This document shows positions 40,640 to 49,289 of a stretch of 64,000 nt of DNA, in pieces. The position numbers and the translations under genes are program-made. Location: the NCBI RefSeq assembly GCF_003173615.1, contig NZ_QGNA01000007.1, positions 124,001 through 188,000 on the forward strand. The letters run 5' to 3'. This stretch comes from Falsiroseomonas bella. GTDB taxonomy: Bacteria; Pseudomonadota; Alphaproteobacteria; Acetobacterales; Acetobacteraceae. The notes beneath the pieces are model-generated. The model did no database searches, was not told the DNA's origin, and was given only the letters and a program-made list of their open reading frames with translations. Each line of letters starts with the position of its first letter. Within the stretch, counting starts at the first letter, position 1.

Positions 40640-40998
40640 GGCTCGCCCCTTTGCCGACGGCTCTAAATCGGCGTGACAGAACATCAAGGTGGCGATGCGA
40701 GAGTTGATACAGATCAAGATGCTTATGGGGCCACCGCTGCCTGGGCTTCTGCCTCCTGGAGCGCGCGACAGGCGAAGCAACGTCTGGCGGACATGACAGC
40801 CGCATGCACGACGCCGGAGCAGTCGGGAACGAAGCCCTGCCCTTTTGGCAGCGGCAGCATCATATTCGTCGAAGTTCCACCGCGACCTCGAGATACTGCT
40901 GCCCTTCCAGCGCGCCGCCCCCCGCCTCGGAACCGCCGCGCTTCGAGCTTGCAGCGAAGCGACGGCCGTGCGGACGGCGCGAAGTCTGGTGCACCCGA
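40640..40998. other. Gene-free stretch upstream of DUF2252
   Basis: No supported gene. AT-richer bases near 40665-40725 are the probable DUF2252 promoter area. No hairpin was found after the barrel gene that ends at 40999. Confidence 0.4.
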
Positions 40999-42009
40999 TC
41001 AGAAACTCATGCCGATACCGACAGACGTGCCGGTGATGTTGTTGTCGCCGATGAAGTACCGCGCGACCAGGCGCACCCGGGACAGGTTGAGCCCGAGGGC
41101 GCCGAACTCCTGGCGGCCCACGTCGATCTCGATGCCGCCACCGACCTTGGCCGACCAGGTGAACCCCATGATGTCGGCCTGGTCGCCGAGGTAGTAGCTG
41201 AACGACCCGTCGAGCACCCAGCGCACCGGCCGGCCGAACGCCTCCCAGCCGGTCGGCCAGCGATACCGCGTCCAGAGGCTGGCGGTCTGCGCGGTGGACC
41301 TGCCCCGCGCCGCGCGGATCGTGTCGCCTAAGGTCTGCAACTGGATCTGCGTGTAGCGCAGCTCGACATCGATGTCGCGCGCCGGGCGGTAGTCGTAGTA
41401 GGCGAGCATCAGCGACCCGCCGAGGCCCCCGACATTCACGTGCTGGCCGGTCAGCGCCGAGATGTCGCGGTCCGTGCGGTACTGGATGAACTGCCCGAAC
41501 AGCGAGGCATCAGACGCCGCATAGCCGCCCGAGACATTCAGGATCGGCCGCAGCCAGAGATACTCCCCGATGCGGATGTCGTAGCCCACGCCCAGCGTCG
41601 CCGCGATGTTGTTCCACCGCAGGGGCGAGCGCCGCGTGCCGAGATTGGTGAACACCGCGCGCGGGTCGTAGCGCGCCGTGCCGACATAAGCCTCGGTGAA
41701 CAGCGGGAAGCTCTCGCTCCAGGTAAAGCCGAAGCCGAACTGGCTGAGCGTGAAGGTCGAGGCGCCCTCGTCGGCGCTCACTGTGCTGCGATTGATCTGC
41801 AGCGCATTCGCCGAGCCATCGGGCGACATGTTGTAGCCCATGATGCCGAGCACGCCGCCAGGGCGTATCCGGATCTGGTCGCGGATGGCATCGATGCGAT
41901 CGAGGATCGCCTCGACCCGCTCCCCGGTCGGCTGCGCGACGGCCATCGTGGGCAGGCCCAGCATCGCCGCGACGGCCAGGGCGCGTGCGATCCGCCGAAA
42001 GCCGATCAC
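40999..42009 (-). CDS. Outer-membrane beta-barrel protein of a lipoprotein operon
   Basis: A 336-residue protein with a signal peptide (ALAVAAMLGLPTMAVAQ), a short coiled segment (RVEAILDRIDAIRDQI) and about twelve amphipathic strands, ending in the barrel signature GTSVGIGMSF. Its start overlaps the stop of lipoprotein 2 by four bases, so all three genes of the operon are translationally coupled. It could be the barrel through which, or onto which, the two lipoproteins are placed; the family itself is not recognised. Confidence 0.75.
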   Translation of the reverse strand: MIGFRRIARALAVAAMLGLPTMAVAQPTGERVEAILDRIDAIRDQIRIRPGGVLGIMGYNMSPDGSANALQINRSTVSADEGASTFTLSQFGFGFTWSESFPLFTEAYVGTARYDPRAVFTNLGTRRSPLRWNNIAATLGVGYDIRIGEYLWLRPILNVSGGYAASDASLFGQFIQYRTDRDISALTGQHVNVGGLGGSLMLAYYDYRPARDIDVELRYTQIQLQTLGDTIRAARGRSTAQTASLWTRYRWPTGWEAFGRPVRWVLDGSFSYYLGDQADIMGFTWSAKVGGGIEIDVGRQEFGALGLNLSRVRLVARYFIGDNNITGTSVGIGMSF

Positions 42010-42665
42010 GGCGCCGGCCCGGCCGCGGGGATGGATGGCCGCGGCAGGGCAAGCATGGCGCGGCGCAGGCGATCCTCTGCGGCACGGACCAGTTCCACCA
42101 CGTCTTCGTCGGTGATGTCGGAGGCGCGGGCCCGGAGCAGTGCGTGATCCTCGCCGATGCGCACGATGATGGCAGAATACTGCGCGCGCGCCGTCGCGAT
42201 GGCGGGCGGCTCGTTCGGATCGGCATTGCGGCCGATTGCCGCCGTCAGCGCCTGGACCAGCGCCTGCACGGACGGATCGGTCTCGCCGATCGCGCCGCGC
42301 AGTTGCGGTGCGCGCCAGTTCTGCCTGGTCGCGCGCCGCAGCACGGCGCCGAGGGCTGCGACCGGCTGCTCGCCGCCGGTGCCCGCGCGCCCGGCCTGCG
42401 GGGCCAGTTCGACGAAGGGATTCTCCGGATAGGGCAACACGCCGTCATCGGCCATGCGCCCGAGCGCGGCGAGGTAGGTGGCCAGCGCCTCGCGCATCGC
42501 CAGCGCACCTTCCCGTACATCCTCCGAGACCGGCGGCGGCAGGCGCCCGGCTGGGAAATCGGCGGCGAGACTGGCGGTGCGGGCCCAATCGCGCACCGGC
42601 GTATAGTCGGGCGCGCTGCAGGCGGCCGGCAGCGCCGCCAGGGCGGCGAACACGAGGCGCCGCAT
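42006..42665 (-). CDS. Lipoprotein 2 of a tandem paralogous pair
   Basis: A 219-residue lipoprotein (leader MRRLVFAALAALPAAC, lipobox cysteine 16). The mature part is helical. It shares with lipoprotein 1 the pattern DWAR-AS----D-P followed by G-LA--EALA-YL-AL near the N terminus, and I-EDHALL-ARASDI and EDRLRR-ML near the C terminus, so the two are paralogues. Start overlaps the preceding stop (TGATG). No known family; envelope location is the only firm inference. Confidence 0.7.
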   Translation of the reverse strand: MRRLVFAALAALPAACSAPDYTPVRDWARTASLAADFPAGRLPPPVSEDVREGALAMREALATYLAALGRMADDGVLPYPENPFVELAPQAGRAGTGGEQPVAALGAVLRRATRQNWRAPQLRGAIGETDPSVQALVQALTAAIGRNADPNEPPAIATARAQYSAIIVRIGEDHALLRARASDITDEDVVELVRAAEDRLRRAMLALPRPSIPAAGPAP

Positions 42666-43408
42666 CACGGCTGCACCACGGCGCCGACCATCCCGGCCGC
42701 GCCAGGCCGCAGCCCCACCGCGGGATCGGGCGCGAGGAGCAACATGAGGCGGCGCAGCCGGTCCTCCTGGGCATGGATCTCGCGCTCGACCTCGCGCTGC
42801 CGGATGTTGGACGCGCGTGCCTTGAGCAAAGCGTGGCCCTCCCCGATCGCCGCCAGCAGCTGGCGGTAGGTGTCCTGGTCCGATCCCGGCGCGCCGACCG
42901 TGGCGCGCGACAGCGTGCCGACCAGCACCTGCACCGGCGGATCGGCGGCGCGGATCAGCGGCCGCAGGCGCAGATCCTCGATCACCGTCGGCGACCCGGC
43001 GCTGCTCGCGCGCGCCCCGGGGGCGAGGTTGCCCGCCCGGGCGGCGTCCAGCAGGCGGCCGATCTCGGCGACCGCTGGTCCCGCGGCGGGGTCGGCCGCC
43101 GCGGCACGCGGCACCAGCGGAGCATAGGCCTCGGCGTGGAAGGTGAGCTTGCTCTCCTCCTGCGCGAGGACCGAGAGCGCGTAGAGGTAGATGGCGAGCG
43201 CTTCCTGCTGCGCGAGCAGCCCGTCCCGGTCGACGGGAGTTGGCGCCGCCGCGCTTGGGTGGTCTACGAGCACGCTGGCGAGGCGCGCCCAGTCGCGCAA
43301 GGCAGTATTGGGCGGGAGGGTGCAGCCGACCAGCAGCAGGCATGCAAAGGCAGTAATTGCCAAGCGCAGGACGACTCGCCCCCCGTGTCCGATTGCGACA
43401 CCATTCAT
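42665..43408 (-). CDS. Lipoprotein 1 of a tandem paralogous pair
   Basis: A 247-residue lipoprotein (leader VVLRLAITAFACLLLVGC, lipobox LVGC). The mature protein is helical and shares with lipoprotein 2 the patterns RDWARLAS, LA-QEALA-YL-ALS, GEGHALLKARASNI and EDRLRRLMLLL. The ATG at 43408 was preferred over 43441 because it precedes the leader directly. First gene of the three-gene operon; the promoter should lie in 43409-43590. Confidence 0.7.
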   Translation of the reverse strand: MNGVAIGHGGRVVLRLAITAFACLLLVGCTLPPNTALRDWARLASVLVDHPSAAAPTPVDRDGLLAQQEALAIYLYALSVLAQEESKLTFHAEAYAPLVPRAAAADPAAGPAVAEIGRLLDAARAGNLAPGARASSAGSPTVIEDLRLRPLIRAADPPVQVLVGTLSRATVGAPGSDQDTYRQLLAAIGEGHALLKARASNIRQREVEREIHAQEDRLRRLMLLLAPDPAVGLRPGAAGMVGAVVQP

Positions 43409-43596
43409 CCTTAAAGGGCATACTGTCGCAAGAGCAACCACGGCTGGCGCTCATGCGCGCGATGCCGCCCTCCGCCGGTTTAAGGCGCTCATCGTGATGA
43501 TGTCGCTGGATGCAACAGCCCCCTGCTGCCTAGGGTCGCGTCAGCGCGGTGGATTCTCTCGGAGAAGAATTTCGCTCGGATGTGCGTCGCTTGGCG

Positions 43597-43728
43597 CTAG
43601 CGTTCGAACAGTCGGGGACCCGGACCCGTAAGCGCGGGGACCGCAGGAGACGCCGCACGGTGGGGCGGATCGAGGGCGGTGGTGGGAATGGCGGCGAACC
43701 CGCTGGTGCCCACCAGGCCGGTCGCCAT
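43597..43728 (-). CDS. Possible 43-residue protein after the tailspike gene
   Basis: The minus-strand frame from ATG 43728 reads MATGLVGTSGFAAIPTTALD and continues in a Pro/Ala-rich, balanced composition to a TAG at 43597, with mostly G or C third positions. It lacks a good ribosome site. A competing frame (43530-43790) starts in an ATGA overlap with the tailspike stop but is composed of Pro/Arg runs typical of a shadow. At most one is real. Confidence 0.35.
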   Translation of the reverse strand: MATGLVGTSGFAAIPTTALDPPHRAASPAVPALTGPGPRLFER

Positions 43729-43786
43729 AGGGCCGGCCGCATGGTTGGAGGCGGGTGCGGAGGCGACACCGCATCCGCCATCCGGC

Positions 43787-45613
43787 TCATGGCACGCGCC
43801 ACTTCGTCACCTGCACCGCCAGCGTCGCCGATCCGAGATCGAAGGTGGCCGTGGAAATGTTCCTGGCCACGACGCGCACGGTGTTGCTGGACCATGCTGC
43901 GGCGTCGAGCTCGACGAAGCGCGTCGACGAGGCGAGCGCCGCATGGGCAAGGTCTCCCTGCCGCGCGCCGGTGACGGTGACGTCGATCAGGCTCGTCTCG
44001 CCCGGCGCCAAGTTCGGCAGATCCCACGCAACCTCCGCCGCGAACTCCCGCTGCCCGACCGGCAGGGCGGGGGTGCCGCAGAGCAGCGCGGGCGCCGCCT
44101 CGGGCAACCCGTAGAGCCGCAGCGCCTCGACCTCGATCTGTCCATCGAAGCCGACGATGCCGATCTGCGCGAAGGCGACCGCTGACCCCAGCCGCACCGT
44201 CATGCGCTTGTTCAGCAAGGCGTCGGCCATGGCCGCCCCACCGGTCCAAGCTTTGGAAGGGGTATTCCACAGCAGCGTGGTGATCGAGGCGAGCGCGTCG
44301 CCGGCGACGTTCTCCCGCACATTCATCGCCGCATCGAAGCAGCGCACGAAGATCCGCCCGCCGTCGGCGCCGCCGACCAGGGAATGCACGAGGGCGAACT
44401 CCTTCGCCTGCCCGCACTCCACAACGAAGGCCAGTCCCCGCTGCGCGGCGAGCAGCAGCCCGCGGGAGGTCGGCGTGATGTCGTCCAACCCGTTGAAGGA
44501 CAGCCCGGCAAGGGTGGTGGCACTGGTGGTCGAGGTGACGACCACCGCCAACCCCTCGACGCCGATCTCGGTCGCACTGTGGCGGAAGGCCTGGGCCCGC
44601 ACATTGGGCACGGACCCGAGCAGCCGCAGATGCCGCGACGCCGGTGCCCGATGGCGGTTGAGCACAGTGTTGCCGCAGCGGGTGGCGGTGGCAGCGTAGT
44701 CGATGCCGACCTGGTAGGTGTTGGACCAGGCGACCTCGTATTCGCAGTCCTGCGCGGCGGCGGTGTGCCGGGCGACGATGGGCGAACAGGCCTCCATGCG
44801 CAGCGCCCGGCCAATGATCGCCGAGCCGCTGGTCTCGTTGAGGAAGGGGATGGCGACGTTCGGATCGAGCTGCCGTAGCTCGAAGTTTGGGGCGTCGAAG
44901 ACATGGCGGTTGTGGTTGGAATAGGCGCCGTCCGCCTTGGACAGCCGGATCCCAAAGCGGTCGATGGTGGGGTTGATACCCGTCGCCACCGCAAAGTGGC
45001 CGCCATAGTAGCGGATCGAGGTGTTCCAGGCGGTCGCGGTGGCGCAGTGGATGTCGAGACCGATGCGGTTGTTGAGGATGCGGCCGAGGTGGAAGGTGCT
45101 GTCTTCGACGCCGCGGCCGTCACCGAGGGTGCGCATGCCGATGGTGAAGCCCGAGACCAGGCGGAGCTCGACGACGGAGGCGTCGATGTTGCGCACCACG
45201 ATGCCGATATCGGCCTCATCCAGCCAGTCGGACTGGGTCTGCCGGACGACCTGCAGCCCGGCATAGTGCTTCTCGCCGTTGCGGACGGTGCCGCCATCGC
45301 CCAGCGTCAGCACGGTCGCCGCAGCCGAGCCGGTGTAGCGGATGATCCCGTGCATGATCAGGCCGCGGGCGCCGCCGCCCAGGGTGACGCCGGCGGAGAC
45401 GTTCCAGGTGCCGGGCGGGATGACGGCGAATTTCTGGTCCGCCGCGGCGCGATCGAAGGCCGCCTGGATGGCGGCACGGTCGTCGGCGACGCCATCACCG
45501 AGGCCGCCGAAGTCGGCGGGCAGCACCGTCTCGCGGTCGCGCAGGTACTTGGCGAGGTCGGTCTTGCTGACCGCGGTGTCGAGCACCAGCAGGTCGTCGA
45601 TGCGGGCGGGCAT
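43787..45613 (-). CDS. Phage tailspike with pectate-lyase-like beta-helix
   Basis: A 608-residue protein at the distal end of the late operon. The motif LPADFGGLGDGVADDRAAIQAAFDRA (about 31-56) is the start of the right-handed beta-helix seen in tailspikes and glycoside hydrolase family 28-related proteins, and short hydrophobic repeats (GIVVRNIDASVVELRLVSGF, GLDIHCATATAWNTSI) continue it. The last 150 residues are beta-rich and probably form a trimer. It would bind and perhaps degrade host surface polysaccharide. No catalytic residues can be assigned. Confidence 0.8.
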   Translation of the reverse strand: MPARIDDLLVLDTAVSKTDLAKYLRDRETVLPADFGGLGDGVADDRAAIQAAFDRAAADQKFAVIPPGTWNVSAGVTLGGGARGLIMHGIIRYTGSAAATVLTLGDGGTVRNGEKHYAGLQVVRQTQSDWLDEADIGIVVRNIDASVVELRLVSGFTIGMRTLGDGRGVEDSTFHLGRILNNRIGLDIHCATATAWNTSIRYYGGHFAVATGINPTIDRFGIRLSKADGAYSNHNRHVFDAPNFELRQLDPNVAIPFLNETSGSAIIGRALRMEACSPIVARHTAAAQDCEYEVAWSNTYQVGIDYAATATRCGNTVLNRHRAPASRHLRLLGSVPNVRAQAFRHSATEIGVEGLAVVVTSTTSATTLAGLSFNGLDDITPTSRGLLLAAQRGLAFVVECGQAKEFALVHSLVGGADGGRIFVRCFDAAMNVRENVAGDALASITTLLWNTPSKAWTGGAAMADALLNKRMTVRLGSAVAFAQIGIVGFDGQIEVEALRLYGLPEAAPALLCGTPALPVGQREFAAEVAWDLPNLAPGETSLIDVTVTGARQGDLAHAALASSTRFVELDAAAWSSNTVRVVARNISTATFDLGSATLAVQVTKWRVP

Positions 45614-45628
45614 AGCGGATGCTCCGGC

Positions 45629-47635
45629 TCAGAGCGCGGTGGCGGAGATCGGGCCGGCCAGGGCGGAGACGTTGCCCTCGGCCGAGACGGCACGCAGCCA
45701 ATACCAGCGGGTATCGCCGGCACTGAGGCCACTGCGATCCCAGAAGAGGCTGGTCGGCTCCGCCGCCAGCTTGGTCGCGGCGGCGAGGCTGGCGCTGCTG
45801 GCCTCGAACACCTGGAGGCGGATGGCATCGGGCGGGAAGCCGCCGGAGAGGCGAATGCCGCCACTGATCCCCGTCGCCGTGGGCGCCGCTACGGCGGCCG
45901 GGACCAGCGCCTGCCGCCAGCCCGACACCGCCCCACTACGCGCCACCGCGCGCACCCGAAAGCCGGTCGGCTCGGCCGTGGGGATCGCGGCTGCCGTGGC
46001 GCCGAGGGAGCCGCCATAGCCCTGCCAGGCCGCGACGGAGGCGGGGAGGAACTCAACCTGGTAGCCAACGAGGTGCGAGGAGCCGACCGCCGCCCAGGAC
46101 ACAGCGAGCACGGCAAAGGCGGTCGCCTGCGGCGTCTCGATGGTGATGCTGGCGGGTGCTGCGATGACGCCCGGGTTCGGCAGCACCACCGCAGGGTTGC
46201 TCCCTGTCGCCCTCTCGTCGACCGCCGGGTTCCAGTCCCACACCGCGGCGTCCTCCTCCTCCAGGGTGAGGTCGACGCCGCCCTCGGCCGCCAGCGACCA
46301 GGCGGTCACCCGCGCCGGGAAGGGCGTCAGCCGATCGAGGGCGACCGTTGCCGCCTCCCAGGGCCTGAGCCGCAGGGCGGAGAGGTTGGCCGGGAAGGCG
46401 ACGGTGCGCTGGCGGCGGTTGCGCTCCAGCTCGACCTTCATCAGCCGCTGCACCGTGCTGACCGAGGTGGTCAGCGGGAACTCGAGGTCGCGATAGATCA
46501 TCTCGCCGCCATCCTGGGCGACGTAGTTGGAGGCGAGCAGCGGCGGGGCGTCGGTCGGCTGCCAGTTGGCGGCCGGCTCGACATAGACCGCGCGCACCCC
46601 GTTGAAGAGATCCCGCCGCGGCCGCGCGCCCTGGATGGTGACGTCAGCGCGCAGGTCGTCCGAGGTGAGGTTGGCCGCCGGCAGGGCCGGCGCCCCGGCA
46701 TGGATGAAGAACCGCCCCCCACTCACGACCAATGCCCCGGCCATGGCGGCCGCGAGTTTCCTGGTGATGGCGATCTTGCCCTCGGCGAGCGACAGCACGC
46801 CGTTGGCGGTGTAGCGGCGCTCGTAGACCCCGGCCCTTGTGCCGACCAGCTCGTCGCAGACATTCGCCGCGGCCATCAGCGCGGGGATGTCGATGTCGGC
46901 CCAGGCTGCCCGCCAGCCGAAGGGCGCGGTGAGGTACCAGGCGAGCAGCAGAGCGGGATTGTCGGACCAGCCCACGATGCCGGTGCGCGGGTCGAGGATG
47001 GTGTCGGCGCCCTCGACGATGGCGGCGATGTTGGGCGGGCCGGCCGGGAAGGCCTCGGCGGTGAGCTTGAGCCGAACGGCGACATAGGCGCGGCCACGGC
47101 CGCGATGGTCGCTGGTCCACTGGCCGCCGGTTTCGGCGATCAGGTTGGCGTCGGCGGCCTGGTCGGAGGCGCCCAGGTGCCGGTCGATGCGCACCAGCCC
47201 GGCGAGCGAGCCGTCGTTCTCGACCTTGTCGCCGAGGAACACCTCGCCGATCGCCCGCACACGATGCGCGGCGAGCACGACGACGGAATAGAAGTAGCCG
47301 TCGGCGCGGCCCTCATCGTCGGTCGCCGAGTGCAGGAAGACGATCGGCCCGGAGACCTTGCAGCGGCCGAGGACGAGCTGGTGCTCGGTGACCGGCTGGC
47401 GGAAGGCCTGGGTGCGGCCGGCACCGGGCTGGCCGGCGTCGAAGCCGGCGATTGCGGCTGCCTGCGGGCTGAGGCTGGCCTGCTTTTTCTGCTTTTGCGG
47501 AAAGATCGACTGGCCGATAGCCGAGACGATGAAGGCGGCGCCGGCGCCAACCACGGCCCCGATGATGCCACCACCGACGGCGGCCGAGGCGACGCCGGCC
47601 GCGGCGACGGCGATGAGGGGGACAGCGGCAGGCAT
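45629..47635 (-). CDS. Phage tail tip / host-specificity protein (gpJ-like)
   Basis: A 668-residue protein. The N terminus has a Gly/Ala-rich hydrophobic segment (GVASAAVGGGIIGAVVGAGA) as in tail-tip proteins, then the tail domain (GPIVFLHSATDDEGRADGYF, DPRTGIVGWSDNPALLLAWY, CDELVGTRAGVYERRYTANG) and fibronectin-III-like repeats near the C terminus (SWAAVGSSHLVGYQVEF, SAGDTRWYWLRAVSAEGNVS). It should form the central tail tip. The tailspike follows 15 bases downstream. Confidence 0.85.
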   Translation of the reverse strand: MPAAVPLIAVAAAGVASAAVGGGIIGAVVGAGAAFIVSAIGQSIFPQKQKKQASLSPQAAAIAGFDAGQPGAGRTQAFRQPVTEHQLVLGRCKVSGPIVFLHSATDDEGRADGYFYSVVVLAAHRVRAIGEVFLGDKVENDGSLAGLVRIDRHLGASDQAADANLIAETGGQWTSDHRGRGRAYVAVRLKLTAEAFPAGPPNIAAIVEGADTILDPRTGIVGWSDNPALLLAWYLTAPFGWRAAWADIDIPALMAAANVCDELVGTRAGVYERRYTANGVLSLAEGKIAITRKLAAAMAGALVVSGGRFFIHAGAPALPAANLTSDDLRADVTIQGARPRRDLFNGVRAVYVEPAANWQPTDAPPLLASNYVAQDGGEMIYRDLEFPLTTSVSTVQRLMKVELERNRRQRTVAFPANLSALRLRPWEAATVALDRLTPFPARVTAWSLAAEGGVDLTLEEEDAAVWDWNPAVDERATGSNPAVVLPNPGVIAAPASITIETPQATAFAVLAVSWAAVGSSHLVGYQVEFLPASVAAWQGYGGSLGATAAAIPTAEPTGFRVRAVARSGAVSGWRQALVPAAVAAPTATGISGGIRLSGGFPPDAIRLQVFEASSASLAAATKLAAEPTSLFWDRSGLSAGDTRWYWLRAVSAEGNVSALAGPISATAL

Positions 47636-47656
47636 CGGGCGCGGTCCTCCGAGATG

Positions 47657-48010
47657 TCAGTCGATGCGCCAGGCCGTGGTGCAGGTCGTAAGGGGGGCGC
47701 GGACCAGGCCGCGGGGGCCGACGAAGGCGGCGCGGCCGCCATCGACCACGACGCCGAGGCGCGGTGGCTCGCCGGCGAGGACGACATCGCCGGCGCGGGC
47801 GAAGGTCGGCGGGATACGGGGAAAGCCCGCGCTGTCCGCGGTGGCCTCGAGCGAGGACAGGATCCTGGGGCGCGGATGCGCGCCGGTCACCGCGTGGACC
47901 GCGGCCAGGACAAATCGCCCGCAGTTCCAGCGATGGGCATCGAACGGACGCGTCTCCGCCGCGGCCAGCAGGGCTGCCAGCCGCGCAGGCCAATCCGGGC
48001 GCCGGGCCAT
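47657..48010 (-). CDS. DUF6950-like phage tail protein (NlpC/P60-like)
   Basis: A 117-residue protein with the motif WNCGRFVLAAVHAVTG, whose Cys resembles the nucleophile of NlpC/P60-type peptidases used in tail assembly and host entry. Downstream segments AGDVVLAGEPPRLGVVVDGG and FVGPRGLVRAPL fit the same small fold. It overlaps the preceding stop by one base (TGATG). Analogous to the lambda gpK position just before the tail tip gene. Confidence 0.7.
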   Translation of the reverse strand: MARRPDWPARLAALLAAAETRPFDAHRWNCGRFVLAAVHAVTGAHPRPRILSSLEATADSAGFPRIPPTFARAGDVVLAGEPPRLGVVVDGGRAAFVGPRGLVRAPLTTCTTAWRID

Positions 48011-48588
48011 CAGTTGGCCGGCAGCCGGATCTCCGCCTCCTGCAGGGCGGGGACGAACTCGAAGAAGCGATCCCCCGGATACTCGGCCTGCTGGTCGGCA
48101 TCGGTGTAGCGCCGCACCTCGGCACGCTCGAGGTCGACGAGGCGGCTCTCGCAGGTGAGCGAGATGCGCGGCTCGGCGCCGTCCACCACCTGCATGGTGT
48201 CCATCAGCCCGGCCCAGAGGGGAAAGGGATCGGCGACGAAGGCACCCTCGGCATCGAGCAGCGCGCCCCACAGCCGCGCTGGCCGCAGCCGGAAGGACTG
48301 CTCGGCGAGCGCGATGTCCACCACCTCCTGCGGCACCGGGGAGAGGGTCAGCGTGATGCGCACCGCCCTGAGTTCGGCAGTCTCCTCGATGTCGGAGACA
48401 GCGCCGATGGTGCCCATGCCCTCATAGGTCACCCCGGCCCAATGCAGCGGGCCGAGCCCGGTCCAGGCGCGGATCGGCCCGGAGGCGAAGTCGAGTTCGA
48501 CCAGCACCACCGGGGTGGCGACCGGGGCGGTGGCGGCCGCGGCAGCCTGGGGCGAGAGCCGCGGCGTGGCGGCGATGCCGTCGGTCAT
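48010..48588 (-). CDS. Phage tail protein (distal tail / hub associated)
   Basis: A 192-residue protein with segments found in alphaproteobacterial prophage tail proteins: VELDFASGPIRAWTGLGPL, VTYEGMGTIGAVSDIEETAE, RLVDLERAEVRRYTDADQQ and YPGDRFFEFVPALQEAEI. Position between two other tail genes, with ATGA/TGATG couplings on both sides, supports a baseplate-hub role like lambda gpL/gpM. The exact function is not determinable. Confidence 0.75.
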   Translation of the reverse strand: MTDGIAATPRLSPQAAAAATAPVATPVVLVELDFASGPIRAWTGLGPLHWAGVTYEGMGTIGAVSDIEETAELRAVRITLTLSPVPQEVVDIALAEQSFRLRPARLWGALLDAEGAFVADPFPLWAGLMDTMQVVDGAEPRISLTCESRLVDLERAEVRRYTDADQQAEYPGDRFFEFVPALQEAEIRLPAN

Positions 48589-49274
48589 GGCAGGGCCTCC
48601 TCGAGGCGGATGGTGATGGCGGTGAAGCGGCCCGGCCGGGTCGGGTTCGCCCCCTCGTCGTCGGAGGCGAGCCGCATGGCGACGGTCGGCGTCGTCAGCA
48701 CCAGCGGCTCGGCGAGCGGGGCGGCGGCACGCAGCGGTGGGGCGATCGGGATGGTCGCCGTGCCGGTGCCGGAGGCCACGACACCTTCCGTGGCCATGTA
48801 GAGCCGGCCGGCGAGGCCGATATGGTCGCCGGCGCCGACCGCCACCGCGTTCGGCCACCAGCCCTGGGTCTGCAGGGAGAGGGCGCCGCGCGCGGCGCCG
48901 GCGGCCAACGACGGCGTGCCGCTGCCCACCACCATCCCCGTCCCGTCGGTGAAGATGGTGGCGTCCGAGAAGGAGTAGGGTCCGCTCGGGACCTCGCTCT
49001 GGCTGCGGGGATCGCCGGTGCGGTACTCCCGCCGCCAGTCCCAGATGCGGACCGTGTTGGCGGAACCGGCCAGGGCGGCGAGCAGCCCCTCCAGCACACC
49101 GGCCTGGGTGCGGTTGAGCGGGTCGAAGCTGGCTTCGGCGATCCAGCGCGCGCCGTCGCGGCGCAGCACCTGGGTGGCACGGCTGACCGGCGAGACGAAG
49201 CGCAGCGTGTTGTGCTGCAGGTAGAAGCTCAGCCGCGACGGCCGCAGCGAGGCGGGCCAGGCGTATTCGGTCAT
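48585..49274 (-). CDS. Phage tail protein upstream of the hub gene
   Basis: A 229-residue protein. LSFYLQHNTLRFVSPVSRAT and WIAEASFDPLNRTQAGVLEG are typical of the distal-tail-like proteins that follow the tape measure. The C-terminal half is beta-rich with a carbohydrate-module-like look (GAGDHIGLAGRLYMATEGVV). It follows the tape measure by 15 bases and overlaps the next gene by four. Confidence 0.7.
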   Translation of the reverse strand: MTEYAWPASLRPSRLSFYLQHNTLRFVSPVSRATQVLRRDGARWIAEASFDPLNRTQAGVLEGLLAALAGSANTVRIWDWRREYRTGDPRSQSEVPSGPYSFSDATIFTDGTGMVVGSGTPSLAAGAARGALSLQTQGWWPNAVAVGAGDHIGLAGRLYMATEGVVASGTGTATIPIAPPLRAAAPLAEPLVLTTPTVAMRLASDDEGANPTRPGRFTAITIRLEEALP

Positions 49275-49289
49275 GCTGACCTCTCCCCG

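Noticed and set aside
43530-43790. 86-codon minus frame in ATGA overlap with the tailspike stop
   Set aside because: Pro/Arg/Ser runs typical of a shadow; an alternative 43-codon frame in the same place has better composition, and neither is certain.
44903-48109. Open frame of 1068 codons on the plus strand, the longest in the window
   Set aside because: It lies antisense to the tailspike and tail-tip genes, is Gly/Arg/Asp-biased without any domain, and exists only because GC-rich codons leave few stops on the other strand.
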